Made by a program: the position numbers and the translations under genes. From Chaenocephalus aceratus (lineage: Eukaryota > Chordata > Actinopteri > Perciformes > Channichthyidae), in the NCBI GenBank assembly GCA_023974075.1, contig CM043801.1:5291769-5355768 (forward strand): 64,000 bases of DNA, written 5' to 3'. Position 1 is the first letter of the stretch. Each line of letters begins with the position of its first letter. The notes beneath the pieces were generated by a model. The model worked only from the letters and a program-made list of their open reading frames with translations, ran no database searches and had not been told where the DNA came from. Positions 21,886 to 33,982 of this stretch are shown in pieces.

Positions 21886-22289
21886 GTCATAGTTTCATCA
21901 GGGTGCTTTCTTAAAGCTTCTCTATATGGAATGATGTATCATTGAAGGATTTCCTCCACTCAGCTTTCACTATGCTGATGGTTTAGCCAATGGCTAGCCC
22001 TGAGAGCGAACAGCTGCTATATTAATTGTTTGAATGTCATTTATACAACCTTTGAAAACAGTATCAGGTCGGATTGCCCAGTTAGTATGGATCATTTTGG
22101 CTGGTGTGATCTATCAATGGATCGCTTGCAGTTCATTAATGCTGTAAAAGCAAACAAACCAACACAAGATACAAGCGACTTCAACAGGCTTCCAAAAGCT
22201 AAACTATAAATAAACTACTTCTTCTTCTTCTGATCATAAAATCTGTTTAGAAGTGATCCAATATTTGATCTACATAAGGCCATATACAC

Positions 22290-23185
22290 TTGCACAATTA
22301 TTAGGCAAGTCGTATTTTTGAGGATTAATGTTATTATTGAACAACTACAGTGCTCTGTCAATCCAACATGTTAATGAACCTCAATTCTCAATATTTAGGA
22401 AAGTAAAAGTGAGGTTTTGTCTTTCTTTGGAGAATATCTGTGTGCACAATTATTGGGCAACTATTAGTGTGCAGAATTATTATGCAACTAAAGGAAAACC
22501 AATAAATATCAGCTTCTCAGTTAATCATTTTCATCTGTTAAATTGAGAATAATTATTTTTTTTGTACTCAGAAATAACAAATAAACATTTCTGACATGTA
22601 GAAAATAAATTAAAAAGTCACACTTCTTTTCAATAACTGTCACAAGCCTTCCATTCATGGAGTCTGTTAGTTTCTTGATCTGTTGACGACCTCCCAGACT
22701 GTTCAGAGAGGTGTACCGTCTTCCTTCAACACAAATCTCCGGTTTAAGAAGGGCCCACACGTTCTCAATAGGGTTTAGGCCAGGTGAGGAAGGGGGTCAT
22801 GTCATTATTCCCTCTTTAAGGCCTTTACTGGCTAACCATGCAGTGGATTACTTCGATGCATGTGATGGAGCATTGTCCTGCATACAATCATGGTCTTCTT
22901 GAGAGATGCAGATTTTTCCTGTACTATTGCTCGAAGAAAGTGCCTTCTAATAACTGGCAGTAGGTTTGGGAGCTGATTTTGAGTCCATCTTCAACCTGAA
23001 AAGGTCCAACTAGCTCATCTTTAATAATACCAGCCTATACCAGAACCCCACCTCCACTGTGCTGCATCCATCTGAAATACTTTTTACAATTTTGGATTTT
23101 TCAGTGTCAGTTAAATCTCTTTCTTTGCCTATTTTGCTTGAGAAAAAGAAGCTGCCTTATAATTATGCACACCTTGATATAGGGT
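22290..23185 (-). mobile_element. Decayed mariner/Tc1-superfamily element
   Basis: One end reads GCACAATTATTAGGCAAGT (22294) and the other ends AATTATGCACACCTTGATAT (about 23165), inverted versions of the (C)AATTATTxGGCA end of a widespread fish family. A second copy of the end motif, GCACAATTATTGGGCAACT, lies at 22445. The transposase region is shortened. Confidence 0.75.
22560..23130 (-). pseudogene. Mariner-like transposase relic
   Basis: Minus-strand fragments include W-A-L-L-K-P-E-I-C (after the catalytic acidic residue), R-R-Y-T-S-L-N-S-L, I-K-K-L-T-D-S-M-N-G-R-L-V-T-V-I-E-K-K at the C-terminus, and upstream M-x-D-N-A-P-S-H-A-S in a different frame. Several frameshifts, plus a deletion between about 23075 and the N-terminus, make it non-functional. 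Confidence 0.75.
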
Positions 23186-23461
23186 GTTGACCTCCTTACG
23201 CCACACACCCCCCCCTTACACAAATACACATCACCTGATTACATCCAATACGCACATCCAATACGCATTCAAGTTCACCAACACGTTCTCACTCCCAACC
23301 TGTCACATGTTGACGGTCGGTCAGGGCCCCTCCCCGTCACTCTATTACGGACAGAGTACCCCTGTCAGTTTTCAACAGGCAGGGCGTCCCATTGACTTGC
23401 ATAGAGCTCCCTGAACGTTGGTAATAGAGGAGTTGGGATCGCGGCGAAATTCTCTCCGCAG

Positions 23462-26130
23462 GCCCATTCTCACAGCGTTTATCAACCTTTTTCTTACTCA
23501 ATATCAAGCCAAACTTATTGTTTTTACTTCTTTATTTTAATTGAATAATGTAGGACTTTTGTTGCCATCAGTTATGGGGAGAGTAGGGGCTCAGAATACT
23601 GACATCTGTATTGTTTCATCATTTTTTCCTTCTAATTTTGTATTTTTTTCTAAACCACACACTGTTATTTATCAACAATAACACATAATTATCCTTGTGT
23701 GTATTTATTTGTTTGATTAATAAACACAAGTTGGAGTCCGTCAGGATCGAGGGTCGGAGCAGCTCATAGTAGTTGCTTTAGAGAATTGTATACCTGGAAG
23801 TAAGTATTCTCTCCGCTTCGCTTGGCAAACCCCGTTGAGTGTGCGCCGAGGGTTGCGCTGAGCGTCAAACAGCACTTGAAATGGGATGGAACCACGGCAG
23901 ACTGGCTATTGTGTGTTTCGCAACATGTTCTATGACACGTCTCTACTGGGAATTGTAGTTTTAAAAGACGTTTTCATATTTCCCATAATAAGAAGTTGCC
24001 AGTATTAAACTGTGTACATCCCTGGAGGTTTAGGGGACACGAAACACTCACATTTAAAACATATAATTAATAAATGGGTGAAAATTGCTTGTGCCCATTA
24101 TGGGCAGCATTAATATATATACCCACACGACAGCTAAGGTCAGAAGAGCTTTATTTAACAGCTGGTCTTATGTCTGTGACCCCTCCCGTTGTTCATTGAT
24201 GACATTACATTACATTAATTGATAAGCCTGAAACATGCACTTGTTAAGGTTCAGAGGCACATTTTGCAAATATGGCAGTAGCCATCGATCAGCTTAAGAT
24301 AAGATATACTTTATTGATCCCAAGTTGGAACATTTGCGTTACATCAGCATGTGTAACAGTTAAATATGTAGTGGTGTTTATTTGAAAATTATTTAGTATA
24401 ATCACACAAATTCTGTGTTTTATATTCAACAATTCTGTGTTCTTTATTTGTTGATTGTTCAATACCTGACAAGGCCGGAGATGAAATATCTGCATACATC
24501 TTATAAGAGTATAATACATATGTATAATATCAGTTAAAATAAGTGCTTCAACATAGTTAACATTGCTGGAGGTATACACAAAGTTTTACATTCAGTGCAG
24601 AACTACACCACAGTTGTGTAGGCCTATATGATATGTCAATAAACCTTAGAAAATCTTGAAATCTTGAAAGGGATGTGCAAAATAGTCATTATATACAGTC
24701 TTTAATTAACTATTAGTAGAGAATAACGAGTAATGAATATACTTTATAGGGATCCTATTAATATCTAATAATAAAAATAATGAAATTCAATAACATGCTT
24801 TAACCACTAGGTGTCCCTTTATATCAGCTGTGCACCTTTATGGTGTAAATACAGCCTATCTACCAATTGGATCAAATATAAAAGACAGCCGAATTAGTGT
24901 TGATACTGCAAGGAGACGTATTGTGTGAAAATAAATGTAAGATGTTGTTTAATGGCTGATATATTTATGATCCACGTCACGTTTTCAGTTCCTCATGTTT
25001 GTCTAGAAGTCTTCTCATCAGGGCTCTATAAATACAGAACTACGGCAGATATGTCATATTTAATGCAGCCGAACCGTGTATTACAATGCCGTTATGTGAT
25101 GACTTTCAAAGAGAAAAGCAAGCACACTCGGAATAAGGTATTATTATTATTTTGGTCTGTTTCCGGTATTTGTTAATGACGATGTGCTGTGAGATGTGAG
25201 ACTGGAATTGCACAGGGGAAAATAACGTAGGCTATCTTTAGATGCGGATTTTGTTAAACTAATATGTTTGCGCTGTGGACCAACACTATACATTGACGGG
25301 GAAGGGGGTAGCAATAAAGATAACACCATTAAACAGTTACACAACATAACAGAAATAATATCGATAGCAGCGTCCCTAGCAACCACCTTGGTAACAATGA
25401 AAACGTCGCGATTTCCTGAAGTAATCTTAGTAATAACTAGCAAACTAAAGATCATGTACATCCACTGCACACATAATCTGAAATAACAACTCATATTTCT
25501 CGCATCAAATGACATCAAAACGCATTTTAATGGCCAAAGTAACTTTAAAATAGGCATTTTCCACCTAGAATAAAACGAAGTTCGGCCATGTTTTCTTTTT
25601 CTGCAGGGAGAAATGTGAAGATCATGTGACATAGACGCCAGCCATCGGAATGAATGGTGAAAAAAAACGGGGTTTGTCAAACAGAGCACATGGTGTAGTC
25701 CAAACGATAGCTGGGGATTCTGGGTAGTGTAGTGTCTTCTGCCATCCTTTACTCCGAAAAAATATTTGTTTCTCCGAATCGAAGGGGAAAAATACAAAAG
25801 CATTGCACACAATTTAAACCAATCAATGTTGTGTAATTAACAATGATAATCTGGTGTTTTTTAGTCGATGAGTAGTGCAGATATCACTGTAAAATCAATC
25901 GACAGTAAGAGGAATACTTACTTCCGGGTGTACAATTCTCCGTTATCCAATGGGAATGGACGCTCACATTGCCTTTAAGGGCAGCCGACACAAACGAATG
26001 CCGTGCTTCCATGAGCGTCAAATCCCGCCGCAGATGGGAATACATTACAATCAGTTGAAAGCTATTTGCGTCCCTTTATGACGCTGAAGGAGCCTAGGAG
26101 CGTCACAACTGGACGCTTAGGGAGTGAGAG
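23462..26130. mobile_element. Diverged relative of the foldback element at 44428-47490
   Basis: Starts CCCATTCTCACAGCG, comparable to CCCAGTCTCACGGCA at 44432. It then shares the TTCTTACTCAATATCAAGCC block, the GGGGCTCAGA block and the TTATTTATTx(G)GTTTxATT block with that element's left arm, after a ~190-bp gap. 24620-24720 matches 46200-46310 in the same orientation (GATATGTCAATAAACCTT, ACTATTAGTAGAGAATAACG), and 24790-25140 matches 45070-45440 in inverted orientation. Internally GAGAATTGTA-ACC-GGAAGTAAGTATT at 23785 recurs inverted at 25910. The right end is tentatively the AGTGAGAGTGTGTTGG at about 26120. Confidence 0.65.
24295..24350 (-). repeat. Retroposon 3' tail (RTE/Rex3-like)
   Basis: AAGATATACTTTATTGATCC followed by CAAGTTGGAA is the complement of a GGGATCAATAAAGTATxTCT-type LINE/SINE tail common in fish. 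It lies inside the 23462-26130 element. Confidence 0.5.
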
Positions 26131-26649
26131 TGTGTTGGATTGGACTGCAGTGATGCTTGTATGACGCATGAAGCCGGCTGGCATCACTAGGAGCACCTGG
26201 GATAACATTGGTGATTAAAAAAACGAAATAAATTAAATTGGATAAAAAATGTGTGCCAAAAAAATGGGATCTCTGCACATGTCAAGAATTAGACCACAAT
26301 TACATTCAAAGAGAAATAAATGGGGACATGAATGGGACTCTGGAGACCTTATTCACACAGCTCTCTGACACAGATACACAGTGCTTGCTAAATAGGTTCA
26401 GTGTGCTTGTAAACCACTACATGCATGTAATGATGCTCTCTGTGCTGCATGTTCTTGGAATATGGAATATTTAACACATTGTGCAGTTTGCTCAGTTTAC
26501 AACACAGATGAGCGCCGTACTGTTCTCACCAGCAGTTCTCAGGGATCCTGTTCTCTGCCCTGTGAGCACGCATTTCAATGAAACCCTTTTTCATTTCCAG
26601 TATTATTTTCTGTTTTGCAGATAATATTTGAACTCACCTTCCTGTTTAA

Positions 26650-26958
26650 AGGGGCCCTATTATACCTTTTAGGGTTTTCCCTTTCCTGTAGTGCGTTATT
26701 TTGTTGTTGTTTTTTTTCATGTAAATGGTTTTTGTTTGCATGTAAATGGTCTGCAAAGGCAGACGTGTTTCCTCCAGAGGGAGTTTCACTCCCACAGACA
26801 CAATCAGAGCAGACTGGGCTCTGGTTTCAGACAGAGGGTGAAAAGAGGTGCCGCAGCACAGACAGAGAGATAAAGAGCTTTTTGAACATTCAAGCATGGA
26901 GACATGTCACAGTGGAGACGCTACATACTGATATACACCTGAGCAGAATAGGGCCCCG
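26650..26958. mobile_element. TTAA-flanked MITE
   Basis: TTAA (26646-26649) precedes AGGGGCCCTATTA, and AATAGGGCCCCG precedes TTAA (26959-26962). Inverted ends of about 12 bp with a TTAA target are typical of piggyBac- or Kolobok-type MITEs. Length is 309 bp. Confidence 0.75.
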
Positions 26959-27139
26959 TTAAGGATGTTTTCCTGTGAGTGTATGCTTAATCAGTTAGTA
27001 TAATGATACCAAATAGGACATCAATGAGAAATAAATGATGTTAAAACAGATTATACTTAAGCTTCCCTTTATCTTTATACATAAAGAGAGAGAGATGATG
27101 AGAGAGTGTGAGCAAACTGCAGAAATAAGTGTAGAGCCA

Positions 27140-27506
27140 ATCATACCTTGAGTGTTTGTGTGTGTTTGGCAACAGCAGCCAATCGAGGCAGGGGCTGCAA
27201 GCTGGCAGAGAGAGAAAACAATATTTGCATACAGAAGGAGGGTTCGAGAGGAAATTAAACAAAATAGCTGAATGGGATGAGAGCAAAATGAGGAAATGGA
27301 ACAGAGGAGGAGGGGAGAGAGGTGTTGGCAGACTGAACAGAGGAGGGCTTTTATTCTCCATGCCACAGCCCAGAGAGAGTCTCAGAGGGGGAGACACTCT
27401 AGCTCTCTTTCACTCTCTTTCTCCGGCGAGCGGGAATCCAGAGCGAGGGAAACAGACAGATGAGAGTAACACAGCGCGGGGGGGAGAAACATCCGTCTAC
27501 AGGAGG
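27140..27506 (+). other. Candidate promoter and non-coding first exon of a host gene
   Basis: A GC- and purine-richer island in an AT-rich setting, not obviously repetitive. It has GCCAATC (CCAAT-like) at about 27178, an initiator-like pyrimidine tract (CTCTCTTTCACTCTCTTTCT) near 27400, and ends in a good splice-donor context, CAGGAG/GTAAAGA, near 27505. No long frame begins here. I infer a 5' UTR exon only from composition and the donor; a repeat of unknown family is the alternative. Confidence 0.25.
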
Positions 27507-28803
27507 TAAAGACCATCACTCCTTCACCTCCCTTTTCTCCCTCTTCCTTTCACATGTGCTTCATGCTGAGAAAATGTTATTGAGCTTCTGCAGATGTTTT
27601 TATTTGTGTGAGAGAAAAAGTGTCTGCATTTGGTGTGTGTGAGGGAGATGTGTGTTCATGTTATATGCATCATTGGCCAGTGTGTATGCGTGCAGAATAA
27701 TTAGTCAAGTGCTTTATGTGAAGCCAAGAAGAAGAGGATATTCTTTATCTGACCGCACTTCCTTAACACAGCCAGTGTTTCGCTGGTGTTGGACTCAGGG
27801 GAGAGCAGAGCAGAGATCATTTACACGTGTGATCAATTCTCTGCAGTCTTGCATGCAGACCAGCAGCAAGATGAATGCAGATTTATTTTAAATATCCACC
27901 CTAATCTGTGGATTTATTTAAGCCCATAAGAGTGGTATATTTTAAGCTTTTCTGACAGAGATGGACGTTCCTCTGTGACGCAAAGGGAGTTAATTGTGTA
28001 AATCCCATAGCAGCGACTTTAGACCATATTCAAAGTTTAATGGAACTGAATTCATTTTATGATTATCTCAATCTGGCGTTTGTTTCGCTTCCATCTTTGT
28101 GCCCATGTCTTTGGTCGTTTCACTGTTTTCTGAGAGATCATTGATCTGTCAAACTGTGTTGTTTGTCAAGTTTTGTATCTAGATTTCTTATGTAACACCT
28201 TAATAGTGGCACTGCCTATGAGTTTGTTCAGCCATGAAGTGTGTCACTGGCACTTACCGGAAACGATCACGCTGTGTTAATGGCTTTTGTTTTCCTCACC
28301 TGCAGAGAGAGAAAGGCTGTATAAAGGCTTTCTTTAAATGATATACCTTGTTCGCAAGTTAAAGCAATCTCGAAACCTTCTCCAAATGTACCAGTTATAA
28401 TGAGCAAATTGGCTCATATCTATTTTCGCACTCAAATCAATAAAACAGACCACCTACTCGCCCATAACAGCTTTCACTTTATCTTTTTAACAAAAAACCT
28501 AACCTACTTACTCAACAATTTCATCCTGTCATTCCATCAATTGAGGTTCAGGTTAGGCTGTACTCTAAAGGTGAAAGTTCAGTAGATGCCTGGTAGCGGT
28601 TGATTACTCTTCACTGATTTAAATTCCAACACAACAGCACAGTGTGACAGCCAGGTAGGGGTGTGTATGTGTGTGGTCTAGAACAAAAAGTGACAGGTCA
28701 TATCTTACTTACAAACAGATATATCACAGATAGCACCATCAACTAAAGAGGCAACTTAAGAGGCTTATTGTCATCTAAACATATGACGCAAATGTTGTGA
28801 AAA
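27507..28803. other. Stretch with no recognisable gene
   Basis: Unique-looking sequence without paired repeats. If 27140-27506 is a first exon, this would be intron. Confidence 0.4.
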
Positions 28804-28934
28804 CTAAGCAGTAGGGGTGTAACGGTTCACAAACATTTCGGTTCGGTACGTACCTCGGTTTTTAGGTCACGGTTCGGTTCGGTACGTTTTCGGTACAGCA
28901 GAAAAAATTATCACAAAACATAACATATTTTTTT

Positions 28935-29375
28935 TTAATTATTATTAAACTGTGAATAATGTATTCACTCAAATAAATACAAAATATAATAAAATAAACA
29001 TTAAGGCGCAGCATTTCGATGAACTGAAATAATCTGTATTTGAACTGTACTGTTCTAGTACTCACAAAACATAAACTATTAGTTTTGGGTTTTTAATTAT
29101 TATTAAACTATGAATATTCACTCAAATAAATGCAAAATATAATAAAATAAACATTAAGGTGCAGCATTTCGATGAACTGAAATAATCTGTATTTGAACTT
29201 TACTGTACTAGTACTCACAAAACATAAACTATTCGTTTTGGGTTTTTAATTATTATTAAACTATGAATATTCACTCAAATAAATATAAAATATAATAAAA
29301 TAAACATTAAGGTGCAGCTTTTCGATGAACTGAAATAATCTGTATTTGAACTGTACTGTACTAGTACCTAAGCAG
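28935..29375. repeat. Three tandem ~155-bp repeats inside the hAT element
   Basis: ATTATTAAACT begins units at 28941, 29099 and 29251 (spacing 158 and 152 bp). Each unit contains ATTCACTCAAATAAATxxAAA and TTTCGATGAACTGAAATAAT. The copies differ by only a few bases, so the tandem duplication is younger than the insertion's coding decay. Confidence 0.92.
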
Positions 29376-29476
29376 CCAGCTAGACATTATGACTTGCTTG
29401 TCATTGTATTTTCATGTTTTTTTAAAGAAAAATGTACTTGTCCACATTGCTTGCCGAAAGGGCAGATCAGCTGGCA

Positions 29477-29901
29477 CTAGCAATGTCTCCTGCTGTGGAG
29501 AACACCCTCGCTAGGGACAGAGGTAGCAGATACAGCCAGGTAGCGCTTTGCTACCATGGCAACATAAGGATATTTGCCGTTTGTAATAGCTTTGGCTCGG
29601 TCTGAAGTTTTTGCGAGTGGTGGAGGCTTAAATGCTAGCGGGAGTTGGGTTTGCACTTCAGTCTTTTGGTACCGGTGATATTCACGTCCGGGTGATGCCT
29701 TTTCAAGAGTGTGCAAGTTTGATGTATTGCCAGCCGCGTAACCAATTTTAGTTGAACAATGCCGACAAACAGCTTTGGTTCGGTCCACCTGTCTTTGTCC
29801 GTCATCCTTTTTACGTAACTGCGAAACCAAAATGTTCCCAAACCGGAGACTTCAATGATGCTGGAGGATTTTCGAGCTCAACTTTATCTGCGTTCGCCAT
29901 T
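29477..29901 (-). pseudogene. ZBED-type hAT transposase, N-terminus joined to C-terminus
   Basis: From ATG at 29901 the minus strand encodes a BED zinc finger: V-W-E-H-F-G-F, then (after a one-base shift) C-R-H-C and L-K-R-H-H-P. Next comes a linker ending S-D-R-A-K-A-I-T-N. This runs straight into K-Y-P-Y-V-A-M-V-A-K-R-Y-L-A-V-S-A-T-S-V-P-S-E, the hAT dimerisation region. The whole DDE-bearing middle is missing. There is also a frameshift in the BED finger. The element is therefore non-autonomous. Confidence 0.88.
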
Positions 29902-30307
29902 TCGACAGTTCCTCAAATTACTGACTACATTTGAACGCATCCCTCTGACCAGCTCGTCCAATGAAATGACTTGCTCGCTCTATAACGCGTTGAACACAAT
30001 GGGAGCAAATTACTCTGAATGCTGCGACGCAGCACCTGAGATTACTTCCAAGAAGTTGTTCACGTTCTCAATTTTTTACGTTTAACGTTATATTCATTCG
30101 GTACACTTCGGTACACAAGTGTACCGTTACACCCCTACTAAGCAGCGTAGCTAGAGAAAAGTACAGCTAAAAGTGTGCTAACATGAGCATATTTAGCCTA
30201 GCTGCATCAACCGTCTAAGTTAGTAAACTAAAATGCCATTGAACGGGTCCCGCCTCCAACGCTATATCCACCTCTCTTTATACACCAATGATTTGACCTA
30301 TTTCTAA

Positions 30308-31228
30308 TAGAGATGGGCGAGTCCTGATTCATCCGGATCCTAGTAATGAGCTGGGAGTGACGACGAGTCTTCCCTCTCCATTAACCCGAGTCCTTTGAGT
30401 CCTACACCTGGTGTGACGTAAAAATTAAAACTATAAATTGCTGCACTCGCTACTCTCCTTATCACATGTAAAATCACATTACAACGTACCCCAGTCCATC
30501 TGCCTAGCCTTTAGGATGTAGGATAGCTGCCAGAAGTTATCGTTTGGCTCAGGGGAGGGGACGCGGATCAGTGAAACTTCCTGCAGACTCGTGCGGACTC
30601 AGAGCCGTAACCGTAGCAGATCCAGAGATCCAGACTCATCATGCACGAGTCAACAGCAGACTCAGATTCGCAAATCCTGACACACTGTGCAAAACATAGC
30701 AGACTCGTGCGGACTCTGAGCCGTAAAGGTATAGCAGATCCAGACTCATCAATGCACGAATGAGTGGATTACTCCACACAGCAAACGGTTTCGGACTCGT
30801 CATGGTTTTCAGACTCAGTGAGTGTCAGCTCTGTTTGTAATAACGTAGGTGCATACTGTGCACAGATAATTTGACGACTTCACCCAGTCAAATGTAAGAA
30901 GCCAAATACTGCAATAAACAAGCATTAAGACACAAACGTTGTTAGATCATGTTTGTGTAGCGGAGGTTAATGTAACGTTAGTTTAATATGCTCGTGAAAT
31001 GCAAATTTCAAGTGACAAAATCAAAATTACGAATACACAAACAGTGGACTGCCGCCTTCACTAGTAGCTCTAAAATTTGAATTTATTTGAAGTTGGAGAC
31101 TATGTGCTCCTGTTTCACCGGTAGGATTTCTACGCTCTTGGTGACTCTTATGACTCAAAATACTCATATTTCAATGAGTGACTCAGAAGACCTTGAGTCC
31201 GTAAAAGGATCCGGATTTGCCATCTCTA
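30308..31228. mobile_element. hAT MITE with 8-bp target duplication
   Basis: Starts TAGAGATGGGCGAGTCC and ends GGATTTGCCATCTCTA. ATTTCTAA is duplicated exactly at 30300-30307 and 31229-31236. GACTC/GAGTC motifs recur inside, and a CAGACTCGTGCGGACTC unit appears twice (about 30583 and 30700). Confidence 0.93.
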
Positions 31229-32300
31229 ATTTCTAACTGGGCAGTTTCATGTTTTTAGTGGCCAAGGTGAGGGCATGGTTTCCCATGTCAACAGCCTTTC
31301 CAACAATCTATCTATTAAATGTATCTAGTATTATGTAACCATCTGTTAATCTTAAACTTCCTTCGTGTTTTTAACTCTAAACATCTCCCAGTCTAATCTT
31401 TATTAGTAGTCTTTTTTATGAAAATCTGACAATATTGGCACCAGGTGAATGTTCCAGTTCTAAGATACTTTATTTGTTTCTGAAACATGATTTACTAGAA
31501 AAATGTAATGTGTTTGTTTGATAGACAAAATGACAAAATGCATTGGTTTGTAGATGGTGTTTTGTATTTGCAAACCAAATCAAATGCGTATCATAGGGCA
31601 TTTGTAAAACACGTTTAGTTTGTTGGTGGACTGGCTGTTTAGAACAGTCAAAACTATCACAAAAAGGTCCAACAACATGTTGGCTGAACTACTTATTCCG
31701 TGGCCTTATTTATAAACGGTGCGTACGCTCAACAGATGGCGTACGCCAGTTTCAATGTTTGCGAATTATAAAAAACAAACTTGACGGGAAAACGTGCGGT
31801 CCTCCACGCAAACTCTAACCCATGCGTACGCACTAAGCACAAAAACGGGAGAGACGAGAAACTGCGACACCGTTGGCAGAAGGAAGAATGGAGAGAAATG
31901 TGTGGAAATAATACCAAAAATAAAATGTTACCTCTCATTTATCATATATGAAGAATTCATTTTCAAACATTGATTAAAGCCAATCTTAAAATGATTTAAC
32001 AAACGCCTGTTTGAGACTCCTCAGTGCACACAAAAACATAACTTGGAGAAATAAATAAATACGGAAATGTTATTGATCACCCCTCCCTCGAATATGTTCT
32101 CTTCTTAAGAAATGTTTTCTCATAAATGATGCGGTAAGCAGGAGGACAGAATTACTTTAAACTGACGCCGTTTTGCATTTCTATAGGTTGTATAGATACG
32201 AGCATGGGTTTATATACCATCATGTTTAATCATGTTTTATGCCATTCGCCAATAGCCTACTTGATAAGTCGCTCGTAAAACACAGGAGGTATGAAAACTA
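31229..32300. other. Stretch without gene; possible MITE end near 31700
   Basis: CCTTATTTATAAACGGTGCG at about 31702 and the GCGTACGC motifs that follow resemble the end of a PIF/Harbinger-like element. A related inverted end may lie at 36500-36620, but the pairing is too weak to call. Confidence 0.3.
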
Positions 32301-33276
32301 TAGGCCCCAGCCACACGAGGACGATAACGGTCGTATCTGCTACAGTTCACTATCAGATAGACGGTACACGAGGCCGACATGGAAACGCAGATAACGATAA
32401 CGGGTCCCAAGGTGGGTAGATCTGCGAACGAAACGCTATGGGGGGCCAAACGGCTCCGTGTCTACGCCTATACGATCATTTCCTGATAACGATGACGCAA
32501 TAGCCCCAGTGTTTCGAGCCAGGTCCCGGTATCTCGCAGGACACTGCACCCAGCAGGAGCTTCCAGCTAGATTTGATCGATATGGACATAAACGCGAGTG
32601 AAGTCTAATCGGACAGGAGAGGAGACACGCAGCTCTGCATGATAACCTGCAGCTCCGCCCGCTGTGATGGAGCGATGAGCGGAACAAAACACACACTTCA
32701 AGTTAGATCATCACCCTTAGCTATTTTAATTACCTCTCAAACTACCTAAACTAGTTATAAATATGTTTATTTTTACAGTCGGGTCACTCATTACTGGATC
32801 AGCTGCTGCATGAGACCACGGATACTGACGGGCTGTCAGGAGAGGGGGAGGAAAAGAGAGGCTCCGTCCTCCGTGTTTTATTCTTATAATATAGAGTCGT
32901 TATTCATTCGTTTTAAAGCTCAACAAATAACAAAGAAGACTTTTGACCGGCACTTTTCTAATTGTGTCCGGAAGATTTCAACTTTAACGGACATGTTGAC
33001 CGGCGAAACCCCATCTCTGCTGCTAAATCCAGTGCGGAGAATAAACAGAAGGGCAACCATGGCAACCATGCATGTGCGAGAAGTCTTCTTCGCTGCTTTT
33101 GGTGTATTTTGTGGCCGAAGTACAGCACCACTTACAGGCCTGGCATATGTACTACAGCGTCTCCAGCGCTTTCGAGCGGTCTCGTGTGAATGGGCAAGTT
33201 TCTGGTGCCTGTTGCGTGTGGACTTGATAACGATTGCGGTCCGTTTGCGTTATCGTCCTTGTGTGGCTCCAGCCTA
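32301..33276. mobile_element. MITE with ~29-bp terminal inverted repeats
   Basis: Starts TAGGCCCCAGCCACACGAGG and ends CCTTGTGTGGCTCCAGCCTA. The ends are inverted over about 29 bp with four mismatches (ACGATAACG is shared further in). Superfamily is uncertain; TA at both edges would fit Tc1/mariner-like or a 3-bp TWA Harbinger target. Confidence 0.8.
32575..32875. repeat. ~300-bp repeat shared with 38720-39030
   Basis: GGACATAAACGCGAGTGAAG, AGCTCTGCATGAT, TCGGGTCACTCATTAC and GACGGGCTGTCAGGAGAGG occur in the same order and orientation in both places, with indels. The copies lie in different host elements. Confidence 0.9.
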
Positions 33277-33755
33277 AGAACACCATATGTGGTAAATTGC
33301 ACAGCTAATATATAACACAACACATTAGTTGTATTTCCTTTAACTGGTGGATTATGGATATATAGTTGCTGATCGACAGCTGGAACACAAACCACCAAAT
33401 ACAAACAAAATAATTCAGATCCAGTCGTCATGACTCCACTCCGGAGGGATTCCCCGATCATTTCTTACAGTTTCTCATCATGGGGGGGGGGGGGTCTCCT
33501 GTCCCCGGTGCAAACACACTGCCTGAGGAAGGCTATGTGTATTCTTTTTGTCATTAACCTTTTTCGGACCACTTATTTATTTATTTTGGTGACGATCCGA
33601 CCTCCATGCTGCTACTCTGGTTCAAACGGCATCCACCAAACAATATGATTTATCTCGACCTCCCCAAAATAACCAACATCTGACACGGTGTGAGATGTCT
33701 TTTTTAGCTGTTCTGTCGTCATTTCCTGCCATCTTCTTCATGCAGTCAGTCACAC
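33277..33755. other. Stretch with no recognisable gene
   Basis: Contains a poly-G run (33482-33494) and no coding signal. Confidence 0.45.
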
Positions 33756-33982
33756 TAGAGGTTTCTCAATACTCAAATCTCCCCTCCTCGACTCCCCTCC
33801 TCGACCCCTATCATCGAGACGTAGTCCCGCCCACAGGAGATGCGAGCGGAGGAGAGAGGAGGGGAAGCAGCTGGCGGTTAGAGAAATGAGAACTCCTCTC
33901 CTCTGAGCGGTCATTTTAAAGAGACGTCCATTGATGATGACAGGAGGCACAGCAGCCGTCTGTGGACAGATGTGTTCATGAC

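Larger units (their letters stand above)
28812..30137 (-). mobile_element. hAT element, internally deleted, with 8-bp target duplication
   Basis: Starts TAGGGGTGTAACGGT and ends ACCGTTACACCCCTA, with CTAAGCAG duplicated exactly at 28804-28811 and 30138-30145. GGTTCGGTACG motifs cluster near both ends. The element encodes remnants of a BED-finger hAT transposase on the minus strand. Confidence 0.95.

Noticed and set aside
25147..25812. 221-codon minus-strand frame inside the 23462-26130 element
   Set aside because: I considered it as a transposase candidate for the foldback family. It has no DDE-like spacing or DNA-binding motif, and the homologous interval in the 44428-47490 copy is not open.
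32810..33277. 155-codon plus-strand frame in the 32301-33276 MITE
   Set aside because: Runs through the inverted terminal repeat and has no recognisable motif; the shared copy at 38720 is not open.
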